Source of the DNA: Carposina sasakii
Lineage: Eukaryota; Arthropoda; Insecta; Lepidoptera; Carposinidae
Direction: 5' to 3'
Length of the DNA stretch: 64,000 nucleotides
Assembly: GCA_014607495.2 (NCBI GenBank)
Contig: CP053155.1
Span: forward strand, 14,136,001 to 14,200,000
The position numbers were made by a program, and so were the translations under genes. Of the stretch, positions 57,701-60,682 are shown piece by piece (within the stretch, counting starts at the first letter, position 1; each line of letters starts with the position of its first letter). The notes below the pieces were generated by a model that saw nothing but the letters and a program-made list of their open reading frames with translations, was not told where the DNA came from and did no database searches.

Positions 57701-58078
57701 CCAAGGCAATATGGCAATTCCGTTTGATTAAAATGACTGCATCATCACCATGAACTGTCGAAAAAGATAGCCGATACAGGGGCATCTGTTTACGGCGGCC
57801 ACGTTTACGCTTTCTATGGGGCTGGTCTAGGGCTTGCCTCAGTATGTGATGGAGGTACCTAGTAATTACTTTACTGTACTCACCTCAGCAGCAATATAAG
57901 CAGGTATGACAGAGAGCAACAGAGCCTCCTGCTGCTCTCTCTCGCACTCCAGCTTGACCCGCTGTTCGAGGCAAGTTCGGGTTCCAGCGAACGTGTTCCG
58001 ATGCGCCCTCTCGGTCATCGCTCGGTAGTATAGGCCGATGCCGCTGGCTGATATTAGCAGGGCCAGCTCGCAGATTAG
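637..58078 (-). CDS. Ac76E: Adenylyl cyclase, Ac76E-like (AC2-type), partial gene of four exons
   Basis: This gene makes cAMP from ATP at the plasma membrane under G-protein control. The visible coding parts are 58078-57884, 8911-8699, 2409-2282 and 795-637, each with AG acceptor and GT donor. They join in phase to about 231 residues. The order is: end of the first membrane block and linker (residues 1-65), then the C1 domain. Both metal-binding aspartates of C1 are present, in [10 protein letters not shown] and in [11 protein letters not shown] further block contains [20 protein letters not shown]. Upstream membrane exons and the second membrane/C2 half lie outside the window or were not found. 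The 49-kb intron (57883-8912) carries a SIAH-like gene on the other strand. Assignment to Ac76E rather than other cyclases rests on remembered motifs such as [10 protein letters not shown] and [11 protein letters not shown]. The class is near certain; the orthologue is likely. Confidence 0.9.
1460..1812. mobile_element. Long fold-back element
   Basis: The outer arms are about 78 bp: actatgggtgcgcccgccac onward from 1461 against ggtgggcgcacccatagtga ending at 1812. Inner arms pair near 1641-1672 and 1691-1728 (acaaccgcggcatcc/ggatgccgcggttgt). There is no coding sequence. It lies in the intron between the 2282 and 637 cyclase exons. Confidence 0.8.
2118..2272 (+). mobile_element. LINE-tail repeat ending 10 bp from a cyclase splice donor
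   Basis: This is a member of the 'ggcctacgtccagtagtggactgcaataggctgaagacgaag' family, also at 19315-19530 and 59190-59270 (plus) and at 5246-5525, 12708-12830, 31003-31130, 32490-32580 and 40350-40450 (minus). Several minus copies carry (atc)n tails, as RTE LINEs do. Confidence 0.65.
2282..2409 (-). CDS. Ac76E: Ac76E-like exon: C1 core with second metal-binding Asp
   Basis: This exon has 128 nt, with acceptor ttattacag and donor gtaagcag. It reads [20 protein letters not shown], then [20 protein letters not shown]. The Asp of LGDCYYC is the second metal-binding residue. It ends in a split arginine codon (CG plus T) completed by the next exon at 795. An RTE-type LINE tail lies immediately 3' of the donor and ends about ten bases into the intron. 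Confidence 0.93.
3116..3373. mobile_element. MITE family B (ends gggtgtaaca/tgttacaccc)
   Basis: Terminal inverted repeats: 'agggtgtacaaaaagggtat' at the left, 'ataccccttttgttacaccc' at the right. The interior is partly palindromic around 'gactcgaaatcaaatgttta'. Copies are at 10697-10974, 41292-41554 and 60441-60682, with a partial left end at 241-270. Confidence 0.72.
3872..4264 (+). mobile_element. MITE family A (ends acagggtg/caccctgt)
   Basis: It runs from tatacagaatgttttttggt to cacgaaaaaataccctgtat. The interior carries 'catggaagcatacctgggaa' and 'aaacactggacaccatacat'. Other copies: 9081-9472 (minus), 23261-24430 (interrupted), 38908-39020 (deleted), 40753-41194 (rearranged), 47626-47980 and 49851-50167 (3'-truncated). 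Confidence 0.72.
4350..4604 (+). mobile_element. tRNA-derived SINE
   Basis: It has a pol III A-box-like tggtctagtagg (near 4375) and B box gggttcgaatccc (4408-4420). A body with 'cgttgcttagtactcacgac' and 'gggactaggttaatgtgttg' follows, then an A-rich tail (4577-4604). 3' pieces of the same SINE lie at 19098-19234 (ending in A20), 21070-21123 (minus), 56248-56335 (minus) and 63843-63914. Confidence 0.78.
5079..5097 (+). repeat. (AC)n microsatellite
   Basis: About nine AC dinucleotides. Confidence 0.85.
5246..5525 (-). mobile_element. RTE-type LINE tail with (atc)n
   Basis: A catcatcatcatc run precedes agcctactgcagtccactgc, followed by GC-rich decayed sequence. This is the longest copy of this tail family in the window. 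Confidence 0.65.
6312..6545 (-). mobile_element. RTE LINE 3' fragment
   Basis: This is a minus-strand copy of the LINE C-terminus: the complementary frame gives [15 protein letters not shown], [17 protein letters not shown] and an LGEAYVQ-type end. It is nearly identical to the copy at 62850-63113 and to the end of the pseudogene at 46144-47213. It is truncated at its 5' side near 6545. Confidence 0.8.
7546..7700 (+). repeat. Dispersed repeat family P
   Basis: ccaagtgggacttaaaaggc and 'gaggataatgagcgtgacta' recur, shortened, at 820-870 and 58140-58260 (ccacgtgggacttaatagtc). Confidence 0.5.
8699..8911 (-). CDS. Ac76E: Ac76E-like exon: start of the C1 catalytic domain
   Basis: This exon has 71 codons, phase 0 at both ends, with acceptor ttgttacag and donor gtgagtct. 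It begins [17 protein letters not shown] and contains [19 protein letters not shown]. The Asp of YADIVNFT is the first metal-binding residue of the class III cyclase fold. It ends [13 protein letters not shown], the helix before the second catalytic strand. It follows the 57884 exon directly in the family alignment, so no coding exon appears to be missing across the 49-kb intron. Confidence 0.93.
9081..9472 (-). mobile_element. MITE family A
   Basis: This is a reverse-oriented copy with 'ttttttcgttgccaccctta' at one end and 'gacgaccaaaaatcaccctg' at the other. It contains a T-rich run at 9180-9201. Confidence 0.7.
9768..10320. mobile_element. Fold-back element with iterated gcgtatgcgta motifs
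   Basis: The arms are cctcgagcacaccggatgcg ... and its complement ending at 10320, about 78 bp once the inserted hAT-type MITE is removed. A third, internal copy of 'ccggatgcgtatgcgtagac' lies in the loop near 10199. Confidence 0.8.
9810..10138. mobile_element. hAT-type MITE with 8-bp target duplication
   Basis: The ends are cagagccggatttag and ctaaatccggccctg. The flanks are the same 8-mer, agcgtaga, at 9802-9809 and 10139-10146. It is 329 bp, with G-rich/C-rich subterminal stretches and no coding frame. TSD length and end sequence both fit the hAT superfamily. Confidence 0.85.
10697..10974. mobile_element. MITE family B
   Basis: The ends are tacaggatataacaaaagggg and ccctttctgttacatcctgta. 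Internal arms pair as in 3116-3373. Confidence 0.72.
10980..11370 (+). repeat. LINE 3'-end-like remnant
   Basis: It carries 'cagaaacggatgaaccgatt' and 'gtcgcgggcgtccactagtc', wording that recurs at 43807-43985 and 60979-61010 and within element X. No reading frame survives. Confidence 0.45.
11815..11965 (+). mobile_element. RTE LINE 3' fragment, decayed
   Basis: Translated pieces recall the RTE C-terminus (a VGRPP.RWTDD-like block in gggcgccctccggccagatg, then an EAYVQ.WT-like end), with stops and shifts. The end reads tccagtagtggactacaata. Confidence 0.6.
12708..12830 (-). mobile_element. LINE-tail repeat, short copy
   Basis: It begins agcctattgcagtccattgt and ends near caggcgggttggtgaccgta. 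Same family as 5246-5525, without the trinucleotide tail. Confidence 0.6.
13320..15150. other. Cyclase intron, AT-rich, no element recognised
   Basis: Only AT-rich sequence with short (TA)n runs near 14240-14300. No coding frame, SINE box or inverted repeat was seen. Confidence 0.6.
16106..16129 (+). CDS. Candidate alternative first coding exon (MFPRIQGL)
   Basis: A tiny ATG exon of eight codons is followed by a strong donor, gtgagtgcc. The context is good (gtcaagATGt), and the preceding 150 bases look like a 5' leader without repeats. The exon ends in phase 0, so it could splice to the SIAH-like exon at 37243 in place of the exon at 30434. It could equally belong to an unrecognised gene. 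This is inference from signals only. Confidence 0.3.
16130..18925. other. Intron, no gene recognised
   Basis: AT-rich sequence after the candidate exon at 16106. The few short open frames (for example 16806-16988) look random. No repeat with clear ends was seen. Confidence 0.5.
18929..19084. mobile_element. Short fold-back MITE
   Basis: The arms are tagctttcatactataggggcac-type, 27 bp on each side (18929-18955 and 19058-19084), with about 100 bp between. A solo arm-like copy lies at 20436-20470. Confidence 0.65.
19098..19234 (+). mobile_element. SINE 3' portion with poly(A)
   Basis: It is closely similar to 4480-4604 and ends in a 20-base A run at 19215-19234. The tRNA-like head is missing. 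Confidence 0.75.
19315..19530 (+). mobile_element. LINE-tail repeat
   Basis: It starts actccggcagagtagagttt and ends tggactgcaataggctgaag. Same family as 5246-5525, opposite orientation. Confidence 0.6.
20671..21615 (+). mobile_element. Pogo/Tigger-type DNA transposon remnant with CENP-B-like DNA-binding frame
   Basis: The left end reads cagtgaaacttggttaagtg and the interior is rich in the 'cctctataactgagac' wording typical of Tigger ends. From about 21138 a frame reads [18 protein letters not shown], a stop, [15 protein letters not shown], then [20 protein letters not shown] to a stop at 21421. That is the helix-turn-helix pair of the CENP-B/pogo DNA-binding domain. The DDE catalytic region is missing, so the copy is dead and internally deleted. 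A SINE tail lies antisense inside it (21070-21123). Confidence 0.7.
21138..21423 (+). pseudogene. Truncated pogo/Tigger transposase, DNA-binding domain only
   Basis: This is the psq-like helix-turn-helix ([13 protein letters not shown]) followed by the first part of the CENP-B-type domain ([20 protein letters not shown]). One internal TGA precedes VEFNVPKS, and the frame stops at 21421-21423, far short of a full transposase of about 500 residues. AT-rich sequence and the other transposon arm follow. Confidence 0.65.
22015..22140 (+). mobile_element. tRNA-like SINE, second family
   Basis: ggcttagtggttatagcggc (A box) and gtgggttcgattcccactcg (B box, T arm) form the 3' half of a tRNA fold, with acceptor-like ends acccggt/actcgggt. 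It is followed by gaagaattttttcc and an AT-rich tail. Related copies are at 59935-60060 and 60250-60390. The tail and irregular anticodon arm argue against a working tRNA gene. Confidence 0.65.
22498..22676. repeat. Palindromic repeat family E
   Basis: gtacatctcaactataccct ... tgctctgcctaccccgtaag runs into its own complement (taatcacgcctttatccctt ... accaagggccgacag). Single-arm copies are at 25645-25760, 27463-27528, 39145-39185 and 43226-43340. Confidence 0.65.
23261..24430 (+). mobile_element. MITE family A interrupted by a 787-bp element
   Basis: The left part 23261-23627 ends ggcaacgaaaaa, and the right part resumes aaaaacaccctatata at 24415. The insertion at 23628-24414 therefore sits exactly in the family A right end, flanked by aaaaa on both sides. 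Confidence 0.75.
23628..24414 (+). mobile_element. 787-bp repeat element X, copy 1
   Basis: It begins gcgggtggggctgtgtcggg and ends agacgtttcacgtc, followed by A5. It differs from copy 2 (45333-46117) by only a few bases that I can see: one 2-bp indel (taatattatagtata versus taatattagtata) and isolated substitutions. The inner part includes a LINE-like 3' segment (cacgacttcgtccgcgtgag ... cttcagctttataatatta). There is no coding frame. Confidence 0.82.
24531..24560 (+). other. Strong GC hairpin
   Basis: cccccgtctg, loop tgggctac, then cagacgaggggg: a stem of about ten pairs with one bulge, within a locally GC-rich patch (24480-24570). The element type is unknown. Confidence 0.4.
24600..27460. 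other. Intron, mostly featureless
   Basis: It contains a family E arm at 25645-25760, a faded RTE tail near 26410-26505 and a family F piece at 26515-26600. Otherwise AT-rich sequence with no frame. Confidence 0.5.
27830..28690. mobile_element. 860-bp fold-back element with iterated TTTCATGAAA palindromes
   Basis: The left arm atgtatatgtcgtggccata is mirrored by the right arm tatggccacgacatatatat. Subterminal arrays repeat 'catttcatgaaatggtcg' three or more times at each end. The middle contains a GC-rich patch (gctcgctccgctcgctcggc) and a short CCTAA array at 28237-28266. There is no coding frame. Confidence 0.72.
28237..28266 (+). repeat. Short CCTAA (telomere-type) array
   Basis: About five to six copies of CCTAA, the complement of the insect telomere unit TTAGG, lie inside the 27830-28690 element. 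Confidence 0.75.
30434..30556 (+). CDS. SIAH-like gene, first coding exon
   Basis: ATG opens 41 codons reading [20 protein letters not shown] and ending TLFRRS before donor gtgagttat. Phase 0 matches the exon at 37243. The acidic, tyrosine- and serine-rich N-terminus has no domain I recognise. An in-frame stop upstream was not used to decide the start; the ATG was chosen because the frame is open only to the donor and joins in phase. The 5' UTR extent is unknown. Confidence 0.6.
30434..53536 (+). CDS. Seven-in-absentia (SIAH)-like E3 ubiquitin ligase, five exons, last exon frame-disrupted
   Basis: SIAH proteins bring an E2 to substrates through a RING and bind substrate with two zinc fingers and a TRAF-like domain. 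Exons are 30434-30556, 37243-37369, 44510-44640, 50391-50560 and 52959-53536; all junctions have GT/AG and agree in phase. In order: an acidic Ser-rich leader (about residues 1-85), a cysteine-rich RING beginning CSICLEPMQ, zinc finger 1 (LPCRNYRRGC ... VNHEEDCKF), zinc finger 2 (CPITANC ... HLQGNH), then a TRAF-like C-terminus ending KDLNES. Allowing for the shift, the product would be about 375 residues, a little longer than typical SIAH proteins. The second zinc finger changes frame near 53050-53075: taken literally, the frame stops at 53187. The gene is nested antisense in an adenylyl cyclase intron. It could be a recent pseudogene, an assembly error or a sinah-type paralogue. Confidence 0.8.
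30600..30730 (+). repeat. Dispersed repeat family M
   Basis: The segment 'actatgagagtgacggaata' ... 'cacttgtgcactataatatc' recurs on the minus strand at 430-515. It lies just inside the first intron of the SIAH-like gene. Confidence 0.55.
31003..31130 (-). mobile_element. LINE-tail repeat with (atc)n
   Basis: A catcatcatcatcatc tail is followed by agcctattgcagttcactgc. It sits in the first intron of the SIAH-like gene. Confidence 0.6.
31729..31986. mobile_element. Fold-back MITE
   Basis: The arms are about 85 bp and imperfect: cactattacaaaagatttaa ... against ... aaattcttttgtaataacac. It lies in the first intron of the SIAH-like gene. Confidence 0.65.
34829..34948. mobile_element. Short MITE with acagggtg/caccctgt ends
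   Basis: It runs from atacagggtgtgggtgacag to ttacaaacaccctgtat, about 120 bp. It shares only the terminal bases with families A and B. Confidence 0.55.
35040..35115 (-). mobile_element. tRNA-derived SINE head, decayed
   Basis: On the minus strand, gtgggttcaaaaccacg is a B-box/T-arm-like hairpin, preceded by a D-arm-like tagtgatagttcattgggtt. There is no recognisable tail. Similar faded heads lie near 11385-11455 and 43430-43500. Confidence 0.4.
35330..37242. other. First intron of the SIAH-like gene, no element recognised
   Basis: AT-rich intron sequence up to the acceptor at 37241. The minus frame at 36550-36732 looks random. Confidence 0.5.
37243..37369 (+). CDS. SIAH-like gene, exon 2: acidic Ser-rich leader
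   Basis: The acceptor atttgtccacag precedes 127 nt reading [20 protein letters not shown] and then [16 protein letters not shown], with donor gtagttta. The frame continues open after the donor to 37602. However, the next exon completes the split Asp codon (G plus AC) at 44510, so the read-through is taken as intron. Low-complexity acidic/serine sequence like this is common ahead of SIAH RING domains and is probably disordered. Confidence 0.65.
38908..39020 (+). mobile_element. MITE family A, internally deleted
   Basis: Both ends are kept (ctatacaggtgactttcggc and acgaaaaagcaccctgtata) but only about 110 bp remains. Confidence 0.6.
40350..40450 (-). mobile_element. LINE-tail repeat with (atc)n
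   Basis: It reads atcatcatcatcagcctaat and then the shared 'ggacgtagtcctcccccagg' core. It sits in the second intron of the SIAH-like gene. Confidence 0.6.
40753..41194. mobile_element. MITE family A, rearranged as a palindrome
   Basis: A near-perfect inverted repeat is centred near 40915: ataaacactagacactataa ... ccttgatca against its complement. The right half is a minus-oriented family A end (gacgaccaaaaatcaccctg) and the left half is a short inverted copy. It lies in the second intron of the SIAH-like gene. Confidence 0.75.
41292..41554. mobile_element. MITE family B
   Basis: The ends are tagggtgtaacagaaagggt and accctttctgttacacccta-like. The terminal repeats are the cleanest of the four copies. 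It lies in the second intron of the SIAH-like gene. Confidence 0.75.
41916..42155 (-). other. Unassigned minus-strand frame with LisH-like pattern
   Basis: This frame is open for 79 codons between a TAG at 42158-42156 and a TAA at 41918-41916. It has no ATG, so it could only be an internal or last exon; an AG sits just before it at 42157-42156. It reads [12 protein letters not shown], then [17 protein letters not shown], then [19 protein letters not shown]. The spacing of LRAHILKRL and of the [12 protein letters not shown] helix resembles the TOF/LisH region of OFD1- or FOP-type centrosomal proteins. There is no usable polypyrimidine tract and no neighbouring exon was found. It may be chance. 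Confidence 0.18.
44510..44640 (+). CDS. SIAH-like gene, exon 3: start of the RING
   Basis: The acceptor ttattccag precedes 131 nt reading [20 protein letters not shown], then [13 protein letters not shown] and [11 protein letters not shown] before donor gtgagcta. CSIC is the first Cys pair of the RING, and the rest of the RING is in the next exon. An extra CSCPNC cluster just upstream is not usual for SIAH and might bind metal. Confidence 0.75.
45333..46117 (+). mobile_element. 785-bp repeat element X, copy 2
   Basis: It has the same borders as copy 1 and is flanked by A6 on both sides. It lies in the third intron of the SIAH-like gene and ends about 25 bp before a truncated RTE LINE. The subterminal motif aacgtgaaacgtct at the left pairs with agacgtttcacgt at the right. 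Confidence 0.82.
46144..47213 (+). pseudogene. RTE-type LINE reverse transcriptase, 5'-truncated and broken
   Basis: The start reads [20 protein letters not shown], followed by a TGA. Another frame then gives [20 protein letters not shown] and [15 protein letters not shown]; the FADD box is the RT catalytic motif. Later frames give [36 protein letters not shown] and the C-terminal WTSQG-like end. At least three frame changes and stops occur, and the endonuclease and N-terminal RT are absent. The 3' end is (atg/gat)n at 47211-47224, the usual RTE microsatellite tail. The copy starts about 25 bp after a 785-bp repeat element. Confidence 0.85.
47626..47980 (+). mobile_element. MITE family A, diverged
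   Basis: 'ccgtcgtcaacgtttctgaa' at the left and 'aaacggtggcaaccaaaaaa' at the right match the other copies with many substitutions. Confidence 0.6.
48506..48530 (+). other. G-quadruplex-prone G-run cluster
   Basis: Four G runs (G5-T-G5-TGCA-G5-A-G4) lie within 25 bases, in the third intron of the SIAH-like gene. A C-rich counterpart (G runs on the minus strand) lies in both copies of element X near 24205 and 45908. Confidence 0.6.
49556..49765 (+). repeat. Dispersed repeat family G
   Basis: It carries 'gaaggaggtcccacagccac', 'gacaagttgctagctcatcg' and 'ggacatgcagctgatgtacc'. Other plus copies: 8503-8602, 12510-12640, 13245-13315, 33480-33620, 52752-52925, 54172-54305 and 63925-64000. Minus copies: 15155-15235 and 55770-55970. 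No coding capacity was seen, and the class is unknown. Confidence 0.6.
49851..50167 (+). mobile_element. MITE family A, 3'-truncated
   Basis: It starts aatacaggatgatttttggt and is lost after gcataaacttacttca. It ends about 220 bp before the fourth exon of the SIAH-like gene. Confidence 0.65.
50391..50560 (+). CDS. SIAH-like gene, exon 4: RING remainder and start of zinc finger 1
   Basis: The acceptor has a long T tract (tttttttttttgtttcag). The exon reads [20 protein letters not shown], then [11 protein letters not shown] and [18 protein letters not shown]. The spacing WCSRC ... CAWC matches SIAH VCSNC ... CPTC, and the [14 protein letters not shown] tract matches the SIAH linker LAMEKVANSVLFPC. 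The RING histidine expected three residues before the WCSRC cysteine is replaced by glycine. The donor gtgagttg splits an Arg codon. Confidence 0.82.
50561..52264. other. Fourth intron of the SIAH-like gene, left part
   Basis: AT-rich and unstructured except for the TA microsatellite at 51971-52014. It is followed by the CpG-rich patch at 52265. Confidence 0.5.
51971..52014 (+). repeat. (TA)n microsatellite, palindromic
   Basis: catatatatactttgtatat followed by a TA run, in the fourth intron of the SIAH-like gene. Confidence 0.8.
52265..52490. other. CpG-rich island in an intron, unassigned
   Basis: In an AT-rich intron this 225-bp stretch is GC-rich and dense in CpG (gtcgcgacgcgtcgtccgag, gccgtcggccgagac). 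Frames are open on both strands, but neither gives a family I recognise. It could be a promoter, an unannotated exon or a transferred fragment. Confidence 0.4.
52959..53536 (+). CDS. SIAH-like gene, last exon: zinc fingers and TRAF-like domain, frame broken
   Basis: The acceptor is ttattttcag. The entering frame reads [20 protein letters not shown], then [16 protein letters not shown], and stops at 53185-53187. From about 53066 the +1 frame continues the same fold: [19 protein letters not shown], then a lysine- and beta-rich TRAF-like region (for example [19 protein letters not shown]) to a TAA at 53534-53536. The Cys pair of zinc finger 2 is in one frame and its HLQGNH histidines are in the other. 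A single extra base, or two missing, would account for it. The downstream frame has no other stop for about 155 codons. Confidence 0.78.
53892..53897 (+). terminator. Poly(A) signal AATAAA for the SIAH-like gene
   Basis: A canonical AATAAA lies about 355 bases after the TAA at 53536, with a T/G-rich stretch just after (ttttggtataaaacgtttgtttc). Another AATAAA at 53795-53800 is an alternative. A fold-back element starts about 90 bases downstream. Confidence 0.5.
53987..54170. mobile_element. Fold-back MITE just 3' of the SIAH-like gene
   Basis: The arms are about 70 bp: gcaatagcaaagccaaagcc ... gcgatcgcgataattgagag and its complement. The right end is attgcttttacgtaatcagg. It is inserted in a copy of repeat family G. 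A second member is at 63229-63413. Confidence 0.75.
54310..55765. other. Cyclase intron, no element recognised
   Basis: AT-rich sequence between the family G copies. No frame, inverted repeat or SINE box was seen. Confidence 0.5.
55770..55970 (-). repeat. Dispersed repeat family G, minus copy
   Basis: This is the reverse of the 49556 copy (tctcaggcgataacctagca, ctcctttatgatcctgcagt), ending in a (atgt)n run at about 55960. Confidence 0.6.
56190..56420 (-). repeat. Dispersed repeat family F
   Basis: 'attctttattgtacacaaaacata' is present twice around a SINE fragment. Related copies are at 26515-26600 and 50262-50335 (ttgtattctttattgtacat). Confidence 0.45.
56248..56335 (-). mobile_element. 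SINE 3' portion
   Basis: This is the reverse complement of the 19098-19234 body (cctagtcccacactataagg ... tacatagataagtatataaa). No tRNA head. Confidence 0.65.
56425..57883. other. Cyclase intron before the 57884 exon
   Basis: AT-rich, with a short family G-like piece near 57115-57155. No other element was recognised. Confidence 0.45.
57884..58078 (-). CDS. Ac76E: Ac76E-like exon: last membrane helix and linker before C1
   Basis: This exon has 65 codons in phase 0, after an acceptor reading cttcttcccag and before a donor gtgagtac. It opens with a hydrophobic stretch ([14 protein letters not shown]), the end of the sixth helix of the first membrane block. It then runs through a charged linker ([17 protein letters not shown]) to [13 protein letters not shown], the conserved lead-in to the C1 catalytic domain. 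It is the most upstream coding piece I can identify. A degenerate copy of its acceptor edge lies about 250 bp upstream (58316-58345). Confidence 0.88.
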
Positions 58079-58767
58079 CTGGGAAGAAGAATAATATGTT
58101 ACAAGGATATCTTATAACTTTTATTTGTACCCGAAAAGCGACGGTAGGCTCACCTGTTACCACGTGGGACTTAATAGTCTAACTGGTGAAAGATGGGTGT
58201 GTAAATTGCACACTTTTGCCCAGGTTGGGTATATTGGGAAATATGTTACAGGGATATCTTATAACTGAGCTATATTGGCAAATCCCCAATTAGCAGAACT
58301 TGCCATAGACGAGTATGCAGGGTCAGCTCGCAAATTAGCTGAAAAGATGAATACCGACCGTTTGTTGCTAGCAAATTCTCTTAACCAGCTGGTGGTATAG
58401 ACTTAATTTGTGTTGTGAAAATAAAGACGAAACTTATAATATTGGTCAGCCTCTTTAAAGATATAGGTAGTCCAGTCACGTAATTTATTCACACCAATTT
58501 GTATGGGATGGCCATTATTTCATCATCAGCAAGATTAAGGGTCTAGTAACTACTCCCTGCGCCCAATTTTGAGACCTTTTATTATTTAAATTTTGGTATA
58601 ACCTTTTTTTATTAAGTTTCCTTTCGCACCTTTGCAGCGTCTTAACTCAAAAGCGTATATTTCACAAGTACCTATTGGGTTTGATAGGTAGGTAGTACAT
58701 TAAAATGGTAATAATAAGGCCGAGAATAAATCTATGACAATTTTCTTACTACCTACTTCTTTTTAAC

Positions 58768-59180
58768 CGACTTCTAAAAGAGAGGTTATCAATTCGTCTG
58801 TATGTTTTTTTTTATGTGTGTTACCTTAGAACTCCGTCATTTATGAACCGATTTCAATTGATTTTTATAGTTGGTCATGGTATACTTCCAGGTTGGTCCC
58901 ATATTCACCACATCAGGATCTGATGATGGGATCTTGGAGAAATCGAGGGCAATTCTCGAATATTGTAGGCACAATTAGTCTGTTTTTACACTTTTACTGA
59001 GCGTTTTGGTCACCTACATATAAAACATAACATCTTATGATGGAATCTCTAAGGAATCTAGGGATATCCTCAAATATAATAGGCACGAGTAGTCCGTTTT
59101 TAGATTTTCATAGAGAATTTTGGTCAGCTACACATAATATAAAAACGGGCGTCTGATGATGGAGCCGCCGAAAAACAGAT
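58768..59180 (+). repeat. Lepidopteran-type dispersed repeat ('accgacttctaaaag')
   Basis: accgacttctaaaagagagg is followed by 'actccgtcatttatgaaccg' and repeated 'tctgatgatggga' units. Related shorter pieces begin near 2453 and 19936 (agaaggaggattatgttttt). Confidence 0.5.
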
Positions 59181-59784
59181 AGTGTTAGTAGTTTTTAGTA
59201 ACAAAATCCCCCTATGGCAGGGGGGAAGCCTACGTCCAGTAGTGGACTGCAATAGGCTTATGAAGATGAAGATAATTGTGTTAAGTCGTGTAATTATATG
59301 TTGCGTTAAGCTGTGTCCGAAGTAAGATGGTTATAGAGGAAGAGGTAGACATGAGAATAACTAGATGACGGATAATAGGGATGAATGAAAGAAGAGTACC
59401 TACATATTGCACCGACCCCAAATGATTGGGAAAACAGGGCAGGAAGAAGGAGTGTAATTATATGTTGCTTATATATTGTCAGACGTAAAGTTTCGAAGCC
59501 TAGTCATTTCTCTCTTTTGTCATGTGGCCTATTTAATCATTTGTTGGCATATAAATCTGACAATATTATGCCTTCTAAACGTCGTACACGGCTTAACGCA
59601 ATATATATTTTCCCTTTAGTAAAATTTTACTTTAGTAAGCTCGAGTTTTGGGAGGAAGTCGGTTTTTCGTTTAAAAAAAATTATATACATATGCAATATT
59701 TCAAGAAGATAATATAGGTTGAGTAAATAAATCGTGCAGATGTATAAAACAAACTAACTTTAACATTTATGATATTATATTAAT

Positions 59785-60094
59785 GGAGAAGTGTTTTTAT
59801 AAATTTATCTTTACCCACCCGGGTGAGGAATTGTTTCCATTTCTTTATTAAAAATTTTATAAATTCATCTTAGTCAAGATACCTTTTATATATTATAAAA
59901 TTATTAATAAAGATATGGAAAAAATTCTTCACCCGATAATTGACGCGGTAGCTCAGTGGTTAGAGCAACTAGCACAGTATCCAGAGGTCGTGGGTTCGAT
60001 TCCCACTCGGGTGAAGATTTTTTTCCATTTCTTTATTAACAATTTTATAATATATAATATCTTGACTAAGATAAATTTATAAAAACACTTCTCC
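59785..60094. mobile_element. Fold-back element containing a tRNA-like SINE
   Basis: The left arm ggagaagtgtttttataaat (59785) is mirrored by the right arm ending atttataaaaacacttctcc (60094). Inner arms cttagtcaagata/tatcttgactaag also pair. Between them sit an inverted SINE fragment (acccgggtgaggaattgttt) and a SINE with B box ggttcgattcccactcgggt. It reads as two SINE-derived halves head to head. Confidence 0.65.
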
Positions 60095-60249
60095 ACCGTT
60101 AGGATATGGTTGATCGTTTCATCTTTAAACATTGTGCTGAGGGATTCAGCTTTGTTTGCCGAGATTTGGCTAGTGTATAGCTATCAGGATGAAAAATAAC
60201 GTTGCCAATATGTAATTTAGAAAAGAGATGGTAAAAATTCGTCATCCGA

Positions 60250-60390
60250 GTAATTGAAGCGGTAGCTCAGTGGTTACAGCAACTAGCACGGTATGCAGAG
60301 GTCGTGGGTTCGATTCCCACTCGGGTGAAGAATTTTTTCCATTTCTTTATTTATAATTTTATAAAATTATTTTTATAATTTATAATATTA
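60250..60390 (+). mobile_element. tRNA-like SINE
   Basis: gcggtagctcagtggttaca and gtgggttcgattcccactcg give A and B boxes. It is followed by gaagaattttttccatttct and an AT tail, and is very similar to 59935-60060. Confidence 0.68.
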
Positions 60391-60440
60391 GTAAAGATGA
60401 TAAACCGAGTTATGTACGAGTAATTGATAACTAACTACCT

Positions 60441-60682
60441 ATACATGGTGTAACAAAAGGGGTATGTTAAGCAAAAAGCCATATAAATAGCCCACTAAAA
60501 TGAACCTGTCTACAAAATTTCAGACTCTAAATGACATGTTTAATTTTCCCAGATAGTATGGAGAATTTCATACAATTTAAAAAAATACACATGTCATTTC
60601 CAGTCTCGAATTTTGGGAATAGATTCTCTATAGTGGTCTATTTACATACCCTTGACGTACCCTTTATGTTACACCATGTATA
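60441..60682. mobile_element. MITE family B
   Basis: The ends are atacatggtgtaacaaaagg and ctttatgttacaccatgtat. It is slightly diverged from the other copies. Confidence 0.7.
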
